Below, piece after piece: positions 26,574-34,567 of a stretch of DNA of 64,000 bases (positions within the stretch are counted from its first letter, which is position 1; each line of letters starts with the position of its first letter). The stretch is from the NCBI RefSeq assembly GCF_006402735.1, contig NZ_CP017174.1, positions 6,676,001-6,740,000 of the forward strand, given 5' to 3'. The notes under the pieces are model-generated. The model searched no databases. It worked only from the letters and a program-made list of their open reading frames with translations, and was not told where the DNA came from. Source of the stretch: Myxococcus xanthus (lineage in GTDB: Bacteria > Myxococcota > Myxococcia > Myxococcales > Myxococcaceae). A program made the position numbers and the translations under genes.

Positions 26574-27623
26574 ATGATGACGCGGCTCGCGCTTCTCCTA
26601 ACAGTGGCCTCGGTTTGGATGTCGCCCACCGAAGCACACGCCTGCAGTTGCTCACAAGGTTCCGGCGATATCGCTCGCGACCTGAGAGAAGCCCAGCAAT
26701 ATTCAAATGCGATCTACCGCGCTCGCATCCTCTCCGTGACGCCCGTTCATTTCGGAGGAACCGCCGTCATTGAGGTCTTGGAAGTCTTCAAGGGCAAAGT
26801 CATCGTGGGTGAGCAGTTCGAGCTCCCATCGGGCGGCGGTGGCGATTGCACCATTGGATTCCGGGCCGAATCAGAATACCTCATGTACGCGGGCTCCGAT
26901 GGTCCCAGGTCAGTGAGGCACTGCTCTCGCACACGGCGAATTACATCCAAAGAGGACTCTGAGCTGCGATGGCTCAGCACGGGAAAGCTCCCACCCATTC
27001 CCGTTGCGATGCAACGCGAATCCGTTTCGTGCGAGCCTTGCGACACCCACAAAATAGGTGGCCGGTTGAGCTCACCGCCCGGTGCACCCCTTGTCTGTTC
27101 CGTGTGGGGAGATGAAGCGGACGCCGCAATGAAGACTGGACGGCCTTTCTTCACATTCTCGACACAGCCATCAGACTTGTCTCGGAACATGGCGGTGGGC
27201 AGGTCATGGGATGGAAGATTCTTCGAACTGGTTCAAACGCCGTACTTCACCACCGATGAGCATTGCGTACAGAAGGTCTACCTTCGCTGGTGCTCGCGCC
27301 TGAATGTCTGGGCCTCGGGGCCGGGCGCACACCCTATTTTTCGATGCGTCGAGCCCGGTATCTCCACCCTGGAGTGCAACGAATCGCTGAGCCGCACCGC
27401 CGCGTGGGAGCCTGTGGAGGCACTTCCTCCCGCCGAGAACTGCGACTGGTACGCGCCCGACAGCCCCCAGTGCCGCTTGGAAGGAACGGGAACACGACTT
27501 CCGCAAGAAGCACCGACGTCGCCATTACTGGTATGCAGCCCCAGCGCAAGCCTTGGCGCCAAACGCCACTCGTGTCGAGTTGAAACGGCGCACCCCCCGC
27601 ATCCGGTTTCCATTGTCCCTTGA
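26574..27623 (+). CDS. Secreted Cys-rich protein with NTR/TIMP-like N-terminus (copy 1)
   Basis: The product has 349 residues. The signal peptide (LALLLTVASVWMSPTEAHA) is cleaved just before CSCSQGSGD, so the mature protein starts with a C-x-C, as in TIMP/netrin-type (NTR) domains. AIYRARILSVTP and IEVLEVFKGKVIVGEQFELP are the following OB-fold-like strands, then GGGGDCTIGF. Further Cys pairs follow (VSCEPCDTH; LRWCSRL; FRCVEP). No protease motif. It is a tandem paralogue of the next gene, whose start is 53 bases beyond its stop. GC content is lower than in neighbours, with more A/T in wobble positions. Probably extracellular, function unknown. Confidence 0.82.
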   Translation: MMTRLALLLTVASVWMSPTEAHACSCSQGSGDIARDLREAQQYSNAIYRARILSVTPVHFGGTAVIEVLEVFKGKVIVGEQFELPSGGGGDCTIGFRAESEYLMYAGSDGPRSVRHCSRTRRITSKEDSELRWLSTGKLPPIPVAMQRESVSCEPCDTHKIGGRLSSPPGAPLVCSVWGDEADAAMKTGRPFFTFSTQPSDLSRNMAVGRSWDGRFFELVQTPYFTTDEHCVQKVYLRWCSRLNVWASGPGAHPIFRCVEPGISTLECNESLSRTAAWEPVEALPPAENCDWYAPDSPQCRLEGTGTRLPQEAPTSPLLVCSPSASLGAKRHSCRVETAHPPHPVSIVP

Positions 27624-27675
27624 AGACTGCACAACGTGCCTTCTGGCAACGGAAGACACCAGTAGACTGACGGTC

Positions 27676-28710
27676 ATGAGAGCCCTTTCCACGATACTCA
27701 TCGCGGCAATCGCGGTCTGCCTGTGGCCGACACCGGCGCAGGCGTGTGTTTGCATCGCGGGCGGGGGTAACCTTCACAACGACCTCAAGGTGGCGCGTGA
27801 GCGTGCGAGCGCCATCTACCGAGCTCGCGTCATCCCGGTCCCCAGCGGTCCCTACTTAGGAACCGTGGACGTCGAAGTCCTTGAGGTCATCAAGGGCCCT
27901 GTCGTCACGGGCGAGAAGTTCAATCTTCCCCAGGGTGGTGGAGGCGACTGCCGAATCCGGTTCCGGGACGAAGCGGTGTATCTCATCTACGCCGAGCCAG
28001 AGTATCCCAGGTTGATCTGGCACTGCTCCCGCAGCCGGCCCATGGCCTCTCTGGATGATGCGGAGTGGGTCTGGCTCACAACGGGGAAACTCCCTTCCAT
28101 TCCGGCCGTGGTCCAGCGCGAATCCGTGTCCTGCGACCCCTGCGACGTGGAACGCATTGGAAGCAGCTTGATTTCCCCTCCTGGGAAGGCCCCCATCATT
28201 CCCCATGAAGCGCGCAAGGCGCTCGCCTTGATGAAAGCCCGTCGGCCGTTTCTCACCCACTCCAACGCTGCCTCGAATGGGCAACGACTGGTCATGGTGG
28301 GAAGGTCATGGGCAGGCAAGCCGTTCGAGCTGATTCAGACGCCCGCCTATTCGGTCGACGCGCGTTGCAAACAGCAAGTCCAACTCCACTGGTGCAAGCG
28401 TCTCGAGGTATCGAGGCCATACCCCGACGACGGCCCGCGATTCCGATGCGTCGAGCCAGAGCGCGCTGAAGTGGCGTGCGACGAAAACAAGAGCCGCACG
28501 TCAAAGTGGGAGCCTCCGGAAGCACTCTCCGCAGACCAGTGCCACTGGCGGACCCACAGCAGTGCCAGTTGCACATTCAGCAGCCCCCCTGCTCCGCTCG
28601 ACGAGGGAGCCCCTACGTCTCCGCTGCTGGTCTGCCAACCCAAAGCAGGGCTCCAGCCCAGGTATTCGTGCAGCGTCCAGGCCGCTCCGGCCCCGTTTCA
28701 ACCCAAGTAG
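27676..28710 (+). CDS. Secreted Cys-rich protein with NTR/TIMP-like N-terminus (copy 2)
   Basis: The product has 344 residues with the start at 27676; a frame open from 27553 overlaps copy 1 and lacks support. The signal peptide (ILIAAIAVCLWPTPAQA) precedes the mature start CVCIAGGG. The whole protein aligns with copy 1: AIYRARVIPVP, VEVLEVIKGPVVTGEKFNLP, GGGGDCRIRF, VQRESVSCDPCDVE, GRSWAGKPFELIQTP, TSPLLVCQPK. It is clearly a tandem duplication that has diverged by roughly half. The shared Cys pattern suggests conserved disulfides. It converges with the cupin gene 22 bases away. Confidence 0.82.
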   Translation: MRALSTILIAAIAVCLWPTPAQACVCIAGGGNLHNDLKVARERASAIYRARVIPVPSGPYLGTVDVEVLEVIKGPVVTGEKFNLPQGGGGDCRIRFRDEAVYLIYAEPEYPRLIWHCSRSRPMASLDDAEWVWLTTGKLPSIPAVVQRESVSCDPCDVERIGSSLISPPGKAPIIPHEARKALALMKARRPFLTHSNAASNGQRLVMVGRSWAGKPFELIQTPAYSVDARCKQQVQLHWCKRLEVSRPYPDDGPRFRCVEPERAEVACDENKSRTSKWEPPEALSADQCHWRTHSSASCTFSSPPAPLDEGAPTSPLLVCQPKAGLQPRYSCSVQAAPAPFQPK

Positions 28711-28732
28711 GCAGCGCGGACCCTCTCGGGTC

Positions 28733-29107
28733 TCACGCCTTCGCGGGCGGTTTCGTCCCCGCGTCCTTGCCCTCATCCCGGCCGTGCACGGCCGCGGGCG
28801 GACTGGTGGCTTCCACGGCTGAGAAGGTCTCCAGCACCTTGTACGTGTGACTGGAGCCACGAGGCACCAGCCAGGAGTCACCAGGGTTGAGCAGGATGAC
28901 CTGTCCTTCGAGGTGCAGCTCCGCGCGGCCTTTGAGGACGAAGCCCACCGTTTCGTAGTCCCTCGCGGTAGCGGGCGCCGGCTCTCCGGGCGGTTCGTCC
29001 TCCCACAGCCGCATCGACAGGCGGACGCCAGACGCCAGATACTTCTGCCCCATCTCGCCCTTGGGAGAGTGCCGACTCTCCACCTTCTTCACGCTGGTGT
29101 CGCCCAT
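28733..29107 (-). CDS. Small cupin-domain protein
   Basis: The product has 124 residues; the ATG at 29107 follows GGAGACGAAGG, while the frame is open from 29197 without support. The core reads ETVGFVLKGRAELHLEGQVI then NPGDSWLVPRGSSHTYKVLE, the two short cupin motifs: a G-x-(P)GD turn and an x-P-x-x-x-x-H strand. Only one of the usual metal ligands (His in SSHTY) is obvious, so metal binding is uncertain. The C-terminus is Lys/Pro-rich. Bases 29108-29298 upstream hold no gene. Confidence 0.88.
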   Translation of the reverse strand: MGDTSVKKVESRHSPKGEMGQKYLASGVRLSMRLWEDEPPGEPAPATARDYETVGFVLKGRAELHLEGQVILLNPGDSWLVPRGSSHTYKVLETFSAVEATSPPAAVHGRDEGKDAGTKPPAKA

Positions 29108-29298
29108 GCCTTCGTCTCCGTTGGATGGCGGCGGATGTGCCGCGCGTCTGCCGAAAAAGGTAAGGAAGGCATCCAGGAGCCGACGGGCACCCAGCACGGG
29201 CCGCCAGCACGGCGCGTCAGGGGCCAGACATGCGAAGGCCCCGCCTCCCTGCTGGGAGACCGGGCCTCGGGCACACTCAAGGGTGGCCTGCGGGTGCT

Positions 29299-29499
29299 TC
29301 AGACGGCGCGGACGTTCTGCGCCTGCAGCCCCTTGGGGCCACGCGTGACCTCGAACTCCACCTGCTGCCCCTCCTGGAGGGTGCGGAAGCCATCCATGTT
29401 GATGGCAGTGTGGTGGCAGAACACGTCCTCACCGTTGTCCTGCGCGATGAAGCCGAACCCCTTGGCGTCGTTGAACCACTTCACGGTACCGATTGCCAT
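29299..29499 (-). CDS. CspA-family cold-shock protein
   Basis: The product has 66 residues, the standard length for this single-stranded nucleic acid chaperone. [20 protein letters not shown] contains RNP-1 (K-G-F-G-F-I). RNP-2 reads DVFCHHTAI, with Cys where most relatives have Val, and HH in place of HF/HY. It ends [13 protein letters not shown], as expected. AAGAAGG lies just upstream of the ATG. Family members bind RNA and melt structure; the long leader upstream may be part of its control, but no cold box was recognised. Confidence 0.96.
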   Translation of the reverse strand: MAIGTVKWFNDAKGFGFIAQDNGEDVFCHHTAINMDGFRTLQEGQQVEFEVTRGPKGLQAQNVRAV

Positions 29500-29848
29500 G
29501 TGACCTTCTTCCTTCTGCTTTGAGGCCGCCGCCAAGGGCTGCCCGATCGACGTGTGCGGAGCGGACACCGCCCCGGCCCCCCAACGACAAACTTCCTGGC
29601 GCCTCCTGTCCACCGGGCAACCGCCTTCCGGGCAAGCAGCCGTCCGCCACCGGACACTCCATTTCCCCCGTCCCTCCCACCAGGGCCGCAAGGCGTCTTC
29701 TTCCCCTCACTCCCCCCACCCCTCCCCCGGGGCCGTCTTCACACTTCTTCACCGCGCGCGGGCGTAGCCTTCATACCCGCCCTCTACCTTCCCGCTCGTC
29801 ACCACCAGCGCCGCCCCCAGGGGACGGCCTCATTGGGAGCGTGGAGCC
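29500..29848. other. Divergent intergenic region, no gene seen
   Basis: This 349-base region separates the cold-shock gene (minus) from the CpxP/Spy-like operon (plus). It should contain both promoters and the cold-shock leader. Pro/Arg-rich open frames cross it but look like noise. No clear sigma70 pair, operator dyad or riboswitch-like fold could be supported by eye. Confidence 0.5.
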
Positions 29849-30415
29849 ATGTTCGGGTTTCTCTTCGGAACCGCCTGCCTCGCCGGCCTCATCTACACGG
29901 TCCGTGGCGGGCGCCACGGGTATCACCGCAGGGGCCGCTGGAGTTCGCGTGGACGCCTGCGCTGGCTCTTCGAGCGGCTGGATACATCGCCTGGCCAGGA
30001 GAAGGTCCTCCTCAAGGCCGCCGACGATGTCATGGAGGCCTTCGCCAAGGCCCGTGACGAGACAGGCCCCAGCCGCACCGCCCTGGGCACCGCGCTGCGC
30101 GGTGAGCACTTCGACGGCGCCGCGCTGCGCGAGCTCTTCACTCGCCACGATGTCGCCATCGACAACGTGCGCCGCACGGTGCAGGGCTCGCTCGCCCAGG
30201 TCCATGAGGCGCTGGACCCACGGCAGCGCCGTGAGCTCGCGGACCTCCTCGAGCACGGCTTCGGCTCCGCCTACGGCTGGCGCGGAGGCCATGGCGGCTG
30301 GCACCACCGCTGTGGCGGCCCCGGCGGCTGGCGAGGCGGAGCATTCGGCCGCGGCGGCCATCGCCACGGGGACGGCCACGGCCCTTGGGGACGCGATGAC
30401 GCGCGTGGGGTGTGA
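29849..30415 (+). CDS. CpxP/Spy-like periplasmic metal- or stress-sensor protein
   Basis: The product has 188 residues with an N-terminal membrane segment (FGFLFGTACLAGLIYTV) that may stay as an anchor. Residues 40-135 are the helical heavy-metal-sensor/Spy pattern: LDTSPGQEKVLLKAADDVME, LRELFTRHDVAIDNVRRTVQ, HEALDPRQRRELADLLEHG (an LTxxQ-like turn as LDPRQR). The C-terminus is extremely Gly/His/Trp-rich (RGGHGGWHHRCGGPGGW, GRGGHRHGDGHGPW) and could bind metal. It heads a four-gene operon with a His-rich peptide, a regulator and a kinase. By analogy to CpxP it could modulate the kinase. Confidence 0.85.
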   Translation: MFGFLFGTACLAGLIYTVRGGRHGYHRRGRWSSRGRLRWLFERLDTSPGQEKVLLKAADDVMEAFAKARDETGPSRTALGTALRGEHFDGAALRELFTRHDVAIDNVRRTVQGSLAQVHEALDPRQRRELADLLEHGFGSAYGWRGGHGGWHHRCGGPGGWRGGAFGRGGHRHGDGHGPWGRDDARGV

Positions 30416-30461
30416 GCCCCGAACCAACGCCCCCTTTCGTCGTCCTTGAAGGAGAGATTCC

Positions 30462-30683
30462 ATGCGCCGCCGTCTGCTCATCGTCCTGCTCGCCCTGGGC
30501 ACCGTTGGAGGCTATGCCTCCGGTTTCGCCAGCGTGGCCCGTCACCGCCATCACCTCCGCCACTGTCACCACGTCGCCTGGGAGCACGGATGGAGCCCCC
30601 ACGGCAGGTGGGAGCCCTCCGGCCAGCGAGGGGTGACTCCCCCGCCGGCAACCCGCGTGTCCATCCACACGGCCTCCCCCTGA
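30462..30683 (+). CDS. Small His-rich secreted or membrane peptide
   Basis: The product has 73 residues with GGAGAGA upstream of the ATG. A hydrophobic N-terminal segment (LLIVLLALGTVGGYASGFAS) is followed by HRHHLRHCHHVAWEHGW, eight His in about 17 residues plus one Cys, then a Pro-rich tail. It lies between the CpxP/Spy-like gene and the response regulator (15-base gap) and is surely in that operon. Probably a periplasmic metal-binding peptide; no family recognised. Confidence 0.75.
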   Translation: MRRRLLIVLLALGTVGGYASGFASVARHRHHLRHCHHVAWEHGWSPHGRWEPSGQRGVTPPPATRVSIHTASP

Positions 30684-30698
30684 AGTAGAAGGCGGTTC

Positions 30699-31379
30699 AT
30701 GTCCACGCGCGTCCTGCTCATCGACGACGACACCCGGATGTACGAGCTGCTCGAGCAGTACCTCGGGCAGAACGGCCTCAGCGTCACTCACGCGGCGGAT
30801 GGCGGACGGGGGCTGGCGGCGCTGGAGGCCAGTGCCTTCGACGCGGTGCTGCTCGACGTGATGATGCCCGGCATGGACGGCCTGGAGGTCTGCAAGCGCA
30901 TCCGCGCCAAGAGCCTCATCCCCGTCATCATGCTCACCGCGAAGGGCGACGAGACGGACCGCGTGGTGGGCCTGGAGCTGGGCGCGGACGACTACCTCCC
31001 CAAGCCCTTCAGTCCCCGCGAGCTGCTGGCGCGGCTGCGGGCCGTGCTGCGTCGCTCGCAGCCCTCGGCGGTGGCGGACCGGTTGGAGTCGGGCGGCGTG
31101 TCCATCGACGTGGCCGGGCGCGAGGTGCGCGTGGAGGAGCGCGCCGTGGAGTTGACGGGCCTGGAGTTCGATTTGCTCGTCGCGCTGGTGCGCAGGGCCG
31201 GACGCGTCATTCCGCGCGACGCCCTGCTGGGCGAAGCGGGTCGCAGCGACACGGTGGTGGGCGAGCGCACCGTGGACGTGCACATCTCCCACCTACGACA
31301 GAAGCTCGGTGACGTGGGCACCCGCCTCATCAAGACGGTGCGCGGCGTGGGCTACGTATTCGCCAAGGAGGGCCCGTGA
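30699..31379 (+). CDS. OmpR-family response regulator
   Basis: The product has 226 residues. The receiver domain has the acidic pocket DDD (9-11), phospho-acceptor Asp53 in LLDVMMPGMDG, the Thr switch in VIMLTAKG and Lys in LPKPFSPREL. The C-terminal winged helix (LTGLEFDLLVALVRRAGRVI, RTVDVHISHLRQKLGD, IKTVRGVGYVF) is complete. The stop overlaps the kinase start (GTGA), the usual translational coupling of a pair. Closest by layout to CpxR/RstA-type regulators. It likely activates its own operon. Confidence 0.95.
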   Translation: MSTRVLLIDDDTRMYELLEQYLGQNGLSVTHAADGGRGLAALEASAFDAVLLDVMMPGMDGLEVCKRIRAKSLIPVIMLTAKGDETDRVVGLELGADDYLPKPFSPRELLARLRAVLRRSQPSAVADRLESGGVSIDVAGREVRVEERAVELTGLEFDLLVALVRRAGRVIPRDALLGEAGRSDTVVGERTVDVHISHLRQKLGDVGTRLIKTVRGVGYVFAKEGP

Positions 31380-32776
31380 AACGCGGCAGGCCCCGGGCGC
31401 ACAAGCGCGGCTGGGGCGCGTGGGGCGACCCGCATGATTGCGGTCCCTGGGGACACCGGCATCCGCCGCACGGCTACTGGCACATGGGCCGCCTGGGGGG
31501 CTTCGTGCGCGCCCGGCTGCACCGGCGCCTGTTCATGTGGTTCGGCCTGTCCATCCTCGCCACCGGCGCCGTGGTGGCCACGGTGATGAGCCTGGTGGGT
31601 GGAGGCACCTGGAAACAGGAAGGCGACCGCGTGCGCACCTTCGTGGGCCACCGCTTCGAGGAGGTCTGGGACGAACCCGCCCGGCGGGACGCGCTGGTGG
31701 CGTCCATCGAGAAGGACTTGCAGGTGGGCGTGGAGCTGCGGGACGCGTCCGGCGCGATGCTGGCGCAGACCGAGAAGCCGTGCCGGCGGCCCGAGTTCAA
31801 CCTGCCCGTGATTCGCGATGGCATCACCCTGGGCTCGGTGCGCGCCTGCTACGCCAGCTTCCGTCCGAAGAGCCCACTGCGGATGGTGCTGCCGCTGGCG
31901 CTGTCGTGCATGGTGCTGTGGCTGGCCGCGGGCAAGCTCGCGCGGCGGCTCGCACGTCCCATGGATGAGCTGGTGCGGGCCACGCGAGAGCTGGGTTCGG
32001 GCCGACTGGACTCACGCGCGGACGTCGCGCCGCATGTCACGGGGGAGTTCGCCGTGCTGGCGGATGCCTTCAACGACATGGCGGGGCGCATCGAGAAGCA
32101 GGTGGCGGACCAGCGCGAGCTGCTCGCCGCCGTGTCCCACGAGCTGCGCACCCCGCTGGCCCGGCTGCGCGTGCTGACGGAGCTGCTCCGCGACGGTAGC
32201 GGCAATCCGAAGACACTGGACCAGGTGGACCGCGAGGTGGTGGAGCTGGATGCCCTGGTGGGTGAGCTGCTGGCCAGCTCCCGGCTGGACTTTGGCCAGC
32301 TCACCCCGCGTGTCCTCGATGGCCAGACGCTGGCCACGCAGGCCCTGGAGCGCGCGGGGCTGGCGAGCTCCCTGCTGGCCGTGGAGGTGGAGCACGCGGG
32401 GCTCGTGGGAGACGCGACGCTAATGGGCCGCGCCCTGGCCAACCTCCTGGAGAACGCGCGCAAGCACGGCACCGGCGCCGAGGCACTGCGCATCCAGGAG
32501 CGAGGCGAACACCTGGCCTTCTGCGTGGAAGACCGGGGCCCAGGGCTGCAGCCCGGCGAGGACGAGCGCATCTTCCGGCCCTTCTACCGGAAGGACCACG
32601 GCACCGAGGCGCGCGAGGCGGGCTCCCTGGGCCTGGGCCTGGCGCTGGTCCAGCGCATCGCGCACGCCCACGGCGGAGAAGTCTTCGCGGAGAACCGCCC
32701 CGGCGGCGGCGCACGGGTGGGCTTCACCGTGCGGAAGAACGGCCCTCCGGATTCAGAGAGCCGCCCCGCCGCGTAG
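31376..32776 (+). CDS. Sensor histidine kinase with His-rich N-terminus
   Basis: The product has 466 residues, starting with GTG inside the stop of the regulator. The N-terminal 45 residues are unusual: GWGAWGDPHDCGPWGHRH then PPHGYWHMG, cytoplasmic by topology. TM1 (FMWFGLSILATGAVVATVMS, about 53-73) and TM2 (MVLPLALSCMVLWLAAGKLA, about 165-185) bracket a short periplasmic sensor. HAMP follows, then His255 in AVSHELRTPLARL. The ATPase domain has LLENARKHG (N box), FCVEDRGPGL (G1) and GSLGLGLALVQRIAHAHGG (G2). It should phosphorylate the preceding regulator. Confidence 0.95.
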   Translation: MKRGRPRAHKRGWGAWGDPHDCGPWGHRHPPHGYWHMGRLGGFVRARLHRRLFMWFGLSILATGAVVATVMSLVGGGTWKQEGDRVRTFVGHRFEEVWDEPARRDALVASIEKDLQVGVELRDASGAMLAQTEKPCRRPEFNLPVIRDGITLGSVRACYASFRPKSPLRMVLPLALSCMVLWLAAGKLARRLARPMDELVRATRELGSGRLDSRADVAPHVTGEFAVLADAFNDMAGRIEKQVADQRELLAAVSHELRTPLARLRVLTELLRDGSGNPKTLDQVDREVVELDALVGELLASSRLDFGQLTPRVLDGQTLATQALERAGLASSLLAVEVEHAGLVGDATLMGRALANLLENARKHGTGAEALRIQERGEHLAFCVEDRGPGLQPGEDERIFRPFYRKDHGTEAREAGSLGLGLALVQRIAHAHGGEVFAENRPGGGARVGFTVRKNGPPDSESRPAA

Positions 32777-32784
32777 CGCGTTCA

Positions 32785-33609
32785 TCACTTCTGCGCGGAC
32801 GCGTCCTCCGCGGAGAAGGAGAACGCGGCCTCGGCCGGCGCGTCGTCCTTCACCGTGACTTCGGCCGTCTTCGTGCCGAGCGTCTCGTGCCAGGCCTCCA
32901 CCGTGTACGTGCCCGCGGGCAGGCCTTCGAGTGCGAATGCACCGTCCGCGCCCGTCGTCGCGAAGTACGGGTTCTCGTTGCTGACGACGAAGGCGGACAT
33001 CCACGGGTGCACGTCACACTTGAGCTTCAGCACGTCCGCGTCCGCGGGCAGCGGCCGCTCCACCGGGGCGCCGGACGGCGGCTGCGCGACGTTGAACGCG
33101 GGCTTGGTGCCCACGATGCCGCGCACGTTGTGCAGCGTGCCGTCGCTGTTCTTGAACGCCACCTGCTGCCCCGCCATCGCGCCCTGCACGCGCGGGACGT
33201 AGGTGCACTTCGTCTGGTCCAGCACCACCGGAGTGGCAGGCGCGGGAGGCGCACCGGGCACCTTACCCTTCACGCGCACCAGCACGTTCTGGAGGTTGCC
33301 GTCATTCACCAGGACCGACGCATCCTTCGTCGCCATGCCTTCGCACGCCGGGTCATTGCTCGCGGGGATGTCCGCGGCCTCGGGCGGCGTGCCGGTGAAC
33401 TTCACCGTGCCCTTCACCACGCCCTTGCCCGCTGGAGCCACGGGCGCGGCGGCACCTTCCGGCGCCTGGATGGGCGAGGCCGCGTGGGGCTCCTTCTTCG
33501 CGGCGGGCGCGGCGGGCGGCGCGGAGGCCGGCTCCTCCTTCTTGCAGGCAGAAAGGGTCAGCAGCCCCGCGGTCCCCAGCAGCGTCAGGCCGAGCGTGCG
33601 CAGCGTCAT
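32785..33609 (-). CDS. Cupredoxin-like lipoprotein
   Basis: The product has 274 residues with a lipobox LTLSAC (Cys22) and a Pro/Ala-rich linker to about residue 60. The following domain has a full type-1 copper ligand set: His160 (TLHNVRG), then Cys198, His201 and Met204 in KLKCDVHPWM. This matches the methylamine-utilisation/plastocyanin-like family. A carboxypeptidase-regulatory-like fold ends the protein (ADGAFALEGLPAGTYTVEAW). It is the last gene after ctaB and an ABC exporter on this strand, which suggests electron transfer or copper handling near the terminal oxidase. It converges with the kinase gene 8 bases away. Confidence 0.88.
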   Translation of the reverse strand: MTLRTLGLTLLGTAGLLTLSACKKEEPASAPPAAPAAKKEPHAASPIQAPEGAAAPVAPAGKGVVKGTVKFTGTPPEAADIPASNDPACEGMATKDASVLVNDGNLQNVLVRVKGKVPGAPPAPATPVVLDQTKCTYVPRVQGAMAGQQVAFKNSDGTLHNVRGIVGTKPAFNVAQPPSGAPVERPLPADADVLKLKCDVHPWMSAFVVSNENPYFATTGADGAFALEGLPAGTYTVEAWHETLGTKTAEVTVKDDAPAEAAFSFSAEDASAQK

Positions 33610-33709
33610 CGTGCAATCTCCTCGGGAAGTCAGGTGATGCGTCTGCCCACCTCGTAGCGAAAGGGGCAGCGCATGTCCAACCCACCGGGACGCCGCGAAC
33701 GGCCGCTGT

Positions 33710-34567
33710 CTACTCCCGGCGGCTGACGCTGAAGGCCGCCAGCCCGACGAACACCGCGGCGAACGCCACCAGCACCGGCACTTCCAACCCCGCCGAGGAC
33801 GACGACGCGCCCAGCGACACGGAGGCCTCCGCGCCGTACAGCGCCCGCCGCACGCCCTCCACGGAGTAGCGCATCGGGTTGAGCCGCATCACCCAGGCCA
33901 GCCAGGTGTCCGCGCCCTTGAGCGGAAACACGGCGCCAGACAGCACCCACATGGGCAGCAGGACGATGCTCATCACCGCGTGGTAGCCCGCACTGGAGCG
34001 CACCCACCACGCCAGCGACATGCCCATGCCCGTCAGCGCCAGCGCCGACAGCACCATGACGGACAGCAGCAACGGCACGTTCAGCGTGGCCGCGCTCACA
34101 CCCGCCAGCGGCGCCAGCAGCAGGAACAGCGACGCCTGCAGCAGCGCGATGGCGGACGAGCCCAGCGCCTTGCCCAGCACCACCGCCAGCCGCGAGCCCG
34201 GACCGGCGAGCACCGCCTGGAGGAAGCCCTCCTTGCGGTCCTCGATGACGGTAATCGTCGCGAAGATGGCGCTGAACAGCAGCACCATGGTGACGACGCC
34301 CGGGAAGAAGAACTGCTGGTAGCCCAGACCCTGCGCGCCCTCCACTCGGAAGGAGCCCGCGAAGCCGGAGCCGATGACGAACCAGAAGAGGACGGGCTGC
34401 GCGAGCGCCCCCACCACCCGGGAGGGCTGGCGGAAGAAGCGGACGATGTCCCGCATCATCAGGACCCGCACCGTCGCCCACTGAAGCGCGAGCGTTCCAG
34501 GCGGAGACGACACGGCCGGAGCCCCGGCGTTCATCGGTTCGGGGGCGGCGGACAGCTCGGCGCTCAT
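33710..34567 (-). CDS. ABC-2 type exporter permease
   Basis: The product has 285 residues and six predicted membrane helices: ALAQPVLFWFVIGSGF, FFFPGVVTMVLLFSAIF, LLQASLFLLLAPLAGVSAA, LLLSVMVLSALALTGMGMSL, AVMSIVLLPMWVLSGAVFPL and VPVLVAFAAVFVGLAAFSVS. The ITVIEDRKEGFLQAVLAGP segment after the second helix is the coupling region typical of DrrB/NodJ-type permeases, as is LNPMRYSVEGVRRAL near the end. Its start overlaps the end of the ATPase gene by 4 bases (ATGA), so they form one transporter. Substrate unknown. Confidence 0.93.
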   Translation of the reverse strand: MSAELSAAPEPMNAGAPAVSSPPGTLALQWATVRVLMMRDIVRFFRQPSRVVGALAQPVLFWFVIGSGFAGSFRVEGAQGLGYQQFFFPGVVTMVLLFSAIFATITVIEDRKEGFLQAVLAGPGSRLAVVLGKALGSSAIALLQASLFLLLAPLAGVSAATLNVPLLLSVMVLSALALTGMGMSLAWWVRSSAGYHAVMSIVLLPMWVLSGAVFPLKGADTWLAWVMRLNPMRYSVEGVRRALYGAEASVSLGASSSSAGLEVPVLVAFAAVFVGLAAFSVSRRE

